Origin: Propionibacteriaceae bacterium
GTDB lineage: Bacteria; Actinomycetota; Actinomycetes; Propionibacteriales; Propionibacteriaceae
Length of the DNA stretch: 8,111 bases
Reading direction: 5' to 3'
NCBI GenBank assembly: GCA_030544185.1
Contig: JAUNRO010000136.1
Coordinates: forward strand, 1 to 8,111
Shown: in pieces, positions 5,649 to 8,111 of the stretch
How positions within the stretch are numbered: the stretch's first letter is position 1
Layout: each line of letters begins with the position of its first letter
Translations under genes and position numbers: made by a program
Notes under the pieces: generated by a model
Told to the model about the DNA's origin: nothing
The model's input: the letters and a program-made list of their open reading frames with translations, nothing else
The model's database searches: none

Positions 5649-6322
5649 CGACGCAGGCACCGCCGCGTCACCTCGCGGCGGTGTTCGTCGGCACCCCCGT
5701 CCCCCTGGCCCCCGAGGGACAGCTCTCGGCGATCGTCAAGCATCCCGTCGAGGGCCCGGTCGCCGTCGATGCCGAGGGGCTGGCCGGTGACGACCAGGGT
5801 GACCGCCGCGTCCACGGTGGACCGGAGAAGGCGGTGCACCTCTATCCGCCGGAGAACTATGCGCTGCTGGCCGGCGCGCGCCCGGAACTCGCCGGGACGC
5901 TCGTCCCGGGCGTACTCGGCGAGAATCTGTCCGCGCCCCACCTGACCGAGGCGGAGGTCTGCGTGGGCGATGTCTATCGGATCGGCACCGTGCGGCTGCA
6001 GGTGAGCCAGCCGCGGCGGCCGTGCTGGAAGATCGACAACCGGCTGGACTCCCCCGGGCTGAATCGGGTGGTGGTGAAGCTGGGCTGTCCGGGGTGGTAC
6101 GCCCGGGTGCTCACGCCCGGGGAATTGGCGGCCGGGGATGCGATCGAGCTCGAGGCCAGGCCCGCGCCCGAGATCACGCTGGCCCGGATCCTCGCTGCCG
6201 AGCGCGATCACCGGCCCGACCCGGACGAGCTCCGGCTGCTCGCCGCGACCCCGGGCCTGAACGAGGACTGGCAGGCGCGCTTCGCGCGCCGAGCGGAGTG
6301 GCTGGCACGGCGTCCGGGCTGA
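5645..6322 (+). CDS. MOSC-domain protein, YiiM-like
   Basis: MOSC domains occur in molybdenum-cofactor sulfurases and in YiiM/YcbX-type proteins that use Moco to reduce N-hydroxylated compounds. The layout matches YiiM: an N-terminal VFVGTPVPLAPEGQLSAI, then GLAGDDQGDRRVHGGPEKAV, GVLGENL, the MOSC Cys in SQPRRPCWKID (Cys127 counted from the CTG), GCPGWYARV, and a C-terminal three-helix segment ending near RRAEWLARR. I place the start at CTG 5645, giving 225 residues beginning M-T-T-Q-A-P. AAGGAGG lies 7 bases upstream, the codon overlaps the upstream TGA, and YiiM has a few residues before its V-Y-T-G. The conventional alternative is GTG 5681 (213 residues), which lacks any ribosome site and leaves only one residue before the FVG strand. 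It probably shares a transcript with the desulforedoxin-like gene. The substrate is unknown. Confidence 0.9.
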   Translation: MTTQAPPRHLAAVFVGTPVPLAPEGQLSAIVKHPVEGPVAVDAEGLAGDDQGDRRVHGGPEKAVHLYPPENYALLAGARPELAGTLVPGVLGENLSAPHLTEAEVCVGDVYRIGTVRLQVSQPRRPCWKIDNRLDSPGLNRVVVKLGCPGWYARVLTPGELAAGDAIELEARPAPEITLARILAAERDHRPDPDELRLLAATPGLNEDWQARFARRAEWLARRPG

Positions 6323-6336
6323 TCGGCTCGGGCTGG

Positions 6337-6342
6337 GATACT
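6337..6342 (+). promoter_or_regulatory. Possible -10 box of a leaderless promoter
   Basis: GATACT lies exactly 6 bases before GTG 6349, which has no Shine-Dalgarno sequence. This is the spacing expected when transcription begins at the start codon, a common actinobacterial arrangement. No -35 box is evident. Confidence 0.35.
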
Positions 6343-6348
6343 CGCGCG

Positions 6349-7317
6349 GTGGCCATCTTGTCGGTGACGTTTCCGTTCTTCGCCCTCATCGCGATCGGTT
6401 ATCTCGCGGCGCGCCTGCGCGTTCTCCCGATCGCGGCGGTGCCGGGGCTCAACACGTTCGTGCTCTATTTCGCCCTGACCGCGATGCTGTTCCAGCTGGG
6501 CGCGCAGACGCCGATCGGGGAGCTGCTGCATCCGGTCGTGCTCGGGGTGTGGCTGGCCGCGGGGCTGCTGGTGATGGTGCTCGGCGCCGGGACCGCGCTG
6601 CGGCGCGGGCGTGGCTGGCTCAATGCCTCGTTCGGTGCGCTCATCGCGACGGTCCCGAACTCGGGCTTCATGGGCGTACCCCTGCTCACCACCCTCCTCG
6701 GCGCCGCGGCCGCCGGCCCGATCATCGCCTCGCTGCTCATCGACATCGTGGTCATCCAGTCGTTGGCGATCGCGTTCTCGCATCGTGAGGCCGGCGAGCG
6801 GCGCAGCGCCTGGGCCGAACTGAAGGGTGCACTGGCGCGCATGTCCCGCAACCCCCTGCCGTGGTCGATCGCGCTGGGTGGGGCCTGGGGTGCGACCGGG
6901 TGGGCCCTGCCCGGGCCGATCGACCAGGTCATCACCCTGCTCGCAGCGGCCGCGACGCCGGTGGCGCTGTTCACGATCGGTGCGGTCCTGGCGCGGGAGC
7001 AGGGGACGGTGCCGCAGGGGCGCGTGCGCACCGGCGTGCGCGCGTTCGGCGATGTCTATTGGCTCGCGGCGTTGAAGCTGTTCGCACATCCGCTGCTCGT
7101 GTGGCTCCTCGGGCGGGCGGCCATCCCTGCTGGGTTGCCGTTGAGCGAGAGTGCACTGGTGGTGCTGGTGCTGGCCGCGGCACTCCCGGCCGCGGCGAAC
7201 GTGTCGGTCCTGGCCGAGCGGTTCGGCGCCGACAACGGCCGGATCGCCCGGGTGATCCTGGTGTCCACGGTGTTCAGTTTCGCGACCTTCACTGGGGCCG
7301 TCGCGCTGATGACTTAG
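6349..7317 (+). CDS. AEC (auxin efflux carrier)-family permease
   Basis: This is a 322-residue integral membrane transporter with about ten hydrophobic segments, roughly at residues 6-25, 35-53, 63-85, 95-113, 122-145, 168-188, 194-216, 236-262, 264-290 and 298-320. The N-terminus LSVTFPFFALIAIGYLAARL, the segment TVPNSGFMGVPLLTTLLG and the late PAAANVSVLAERFG are characteristic of bacterial AEC proteins, which move small carboxylates such as malate or malonate, or amino acids. A hydrophilic loop near residues 144-165 separates the two halves. GTG 6349 is chosen as a probable leaderless start; TTG 6358 would shorten it by three residues. The frame extends upstream through the MOSC gene but that part is a shadow. 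It follows the MOSC stop by 26 bases and could also be read from that transcript. The substrate cannot be read from sequence. Confidence 0.93.
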   Translation: MAILSVTFPFFALIAIGYLAARLRVLPIAAVPGLNTFVLYFALTAMLFQLGAQTPIGELLHPVVLGVWLAAGLLVMVLGAGTALRRGRGWLNASFGALIATVPNSGFMGVPLLTTLLGAAAAGPIIASLLIDIVVIQSLAIAFSHREAGERRSAWAELKGALARMSRNPLPWSIALGGAWGATGWALPGPIDQVITLLAAAATPVALFTIGAVLAREQGTVPQGRVRTGVRAFGDVYWLAALKLFAHPLLVWLLGRAAIPAGLPLSESALVVLVLAAALPAAANVSVLAERFGADNGRIARVILVSTVFSFATFTGAVALMT

Positions 7318-7640
7318 CTGCTATTCAGGAGCTGTTGTCGAAAGTCGTGGGTGGAGTTTCGTCGAGTCAGGCCAGCCTCCTGATCGGCGCCCCAGGCCTC
7401 CACAGCGATCACTCTCCAACGAGACCGAACCTGGGTTGAGTGGCTGTCCGTGGCCGCCTGCCTGCGGGCTTATGTCGTGTGGCGGTCCACTGCTGTCCTG
7501 GCAATTCCAGGGAGGCACGCGCTCACTCAGGTCCGTCGTACACCACTCTGCTGGACTCCACTAGGCACGCGCGTGAGTGGACCGTGGCCGCAGTCTGGAG
7601 CGATGGTCACGGCTGGTCGTCGTTCCAGCGTGGCTACGGG
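7318..7640. other. Gene-free stretch after the AEC gene
   Basis: I see no gene here. The short frames on both strands show neither G/C-ending codon bias nor recognisable motifs, and none has a convincing ribosome site. No tRNA or known ncRNA fold was recognised. A palindromic element lies at 7557-7581. GGAGCTGTTGTCGAAAGTCG at 7327-7346 vaguely resembles an insertion-sequence end, but no matching second end was found. Confidence 0.5.
7557..7581. repeat. Palindrome CACGCGCGTG flanked by TCCACT/AGTGGA
   Basis: TCCACT (7557-7562) and AGTGGA (7576-7581) are inverted arms around the perfect 10-base palindrome CACGCGCGTG (7566-7575), with an unpaired AGG at 7563-7565. A related AGGCACGCGC occurs at 7513-7522. 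The element could be a protein-binding site. It cannot make a normal hairpin because the centre has no loop. Confidence 0.5.
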
Positions 7641-7780
7641 CACTCAGCGTGCCTTAGCCTCGGTCAGCTTGCCCTGAGTCCACTCAGCGTGCCCACCACG
7701 AGGGCCCTTTGACGCTCAGCGTGCCTTCGCACACTCAGCGTGCCTCACAAGGCACGCTGAGTCGGTCACCGCACGCTGAA
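7641..7780. repeat. Cluster of a 13-base repeat, CACTCAGCGTGCC, in both orientations
   Basis: Exact copies lie at 7641-7653, 7681-7693 and 7732-7744. An 11-base core CTCAGCGTGCC is at 7715-7725, and a degenerate copy (GTCAGCTTGCC) at 7663-7673. Inverted copies are GGCACGCTGAGT (7751-7762) and GCACGCTGAA (7771-7780). Counting the shared TCAGC, the direct copies begin 20, 20, 32 and 19 bases apart, close to two helical turns except for one gap. There is no uniform spacer, so it is not a CRISPR array. Regular spacing suggests a protein-binding array or a tandem-derived intergenic repeat; the role is unknown. Confidence 0.8.
7733..7762. repeat. Perfect 12-bp hairpin built from two repeat copies
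   Basis: ACTCAGCGTGCC (7733-7744), a six-base loop TCACAA, and GGCACGCTGAGT (7751-7762) form a perfect stem-loop. It could act as a factor-independent terminator on either strand, though no U-run follows on either side. A second, smaller hairpin, GCCTGG-GCCC-CCAGGC, is at 7797-7812. Confidence 0.7.
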
Positions 7781-7940
7781 TGAAGACACACCCCACGCCT
7801 GGGCCCCCAGGCCGACTCGCCATCGACACCGCAGTGGCTATATCCACACCGGCCTTGACCTCCCGGTTCAGACCCGTGTCGATATTGGTCGAGGCTCGGC
7901 GGGTACCTACGAGCTCCCCCGGACTTCACCCCCGCTCCTA

Positions 7941-8019
7941 TCCCGCAATTTCGTGCACAGAACGGGGGTCCATCTGCACTATCCACCTGCACCCCCATTT
8001 GATGCACGAAATTGCGCGA
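7941..8019. repeat. Nested inverted repeat with 14-bp perfect arms
   Basis: CGCAATTTCGTGCA (7944-7957) and TGCACGAAATTGCG (8003-8016) are perfect inverted arms, extendable to 17 with one mismatch (7941-7957 and 8003-8019). Inside, after a symmetric 6-by-6 internal loop, GGGGGT (7964-7969) pairs with ACCCCC (7991-7996) around a 21-nt loop. The whole is about 79 bases. No coding frame is convincing. It may be a structured RNA, a REP/MITE-like intergenic element, or a binding site. Confidence 0.75.
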
Positions 8020-8111
8020 AAACCCGCGTGGCGCACCCCGGTGACACCTCGCCCGGTCCCACACCAGACGCCGAGCGAGGTCAGCCGGCGTCGACCCCGA
8101 CGCGTACGCTC

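Noticed and set aside
5457..5660. N-terminal extension of the SMP-30 frame to 5660
   Set aside because: It lies antisense across the well-supported desulforedoxin-like gene, and family length fits the ATG at 5456.
7641..7780. CRISPR array
   Set aside because: The repeats are only 13 bases, occur in both orientations, and have short irregular spacers; no cas gene is present.
7840..7848. ATATCCACA, resembling a DnaA box
   Set aside because: It is a single near-match with no cluster of boxes or replication gene nearby.
7735..8064. A 109-codon open frame on the minus strand in the right-end region
   Set aside because: It runs through both the repeat cluster and the nested inverted repeat, has no domain or ribosome site that I recognise, and its composition looks non-coding.

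Overview
The window looks like chromosomal DNA from a high-GC Gram-positive bacterium, probably an actinobacterium. GC is high almost throughout, codons mostly end in G or C, GTG starts are frequent, and two genes look leaderless. A glucosamine-6-phosphate deaminase, a malate synthase G and many one-gene transcription units fit a free-living heterotroph such as a member of the Propionibacteriales. That placement is inference from gene content; there is no rRNA or marker gene here.

Layout: (1) 2-670 is the 3' end of malate synthase G (glyoxylate bypass), followed by a strong hairpin. (2) 757-1539 is an alpha/beta-hydrolase reading frame broken by one in-frame TAG, although all catalytic residues remain. 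(3) 1559-2218, minus strand, is a TetR-family regulator in a locally AT-richer patch. Upstream, between it and a divergent SGNH/GDSL hydrolase (2349-3074), lies a perfect inverted repeat that is a good operator candidate. (4) Convergent with the SGNH gene is a maltose/galactoside-type O-acetyltransferase (3672-3079, minus). (5) Divergent from that is nagB (3786-4562), which converges on an SMP-30/gluconolactonase-type protein (5456-4590, minus). (6) Divergent again is a 45-aa desulforedoxin-like protein (5511-5648), too small to stand out as an ORF, which overlaps a MOSC-domain protein that apparently starts at CTG. An AEC-family permease follows 26 bases later (6349-7317). (7) 7318-8111 has no convincing gene. 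It holds a cluster of a 13-base repeat in both orientations, one perfect 12-bp hairpin made from two copies, and a separate nested inverted repeat with 14-bp perfect arms.

The genes do not form one pathway. The three hydrolase-type enzymes, the acetyltransferase and NagB suggest handling of esters, acetylated sugars and amino sugars. The TetR regulator probably controls itself and perhaps the SGNH gene. The desulforedoxin-like, MOSC and possibly AEC genes form the only likely operon. The points most worth a second look are the interrupted hydrolase with a well-placed internal ribosome-binding site, the CTG start of the MOSC gene, the loss of the block III Asn in the SGNH enzyme, and the repeat-rich, gene-free right end.
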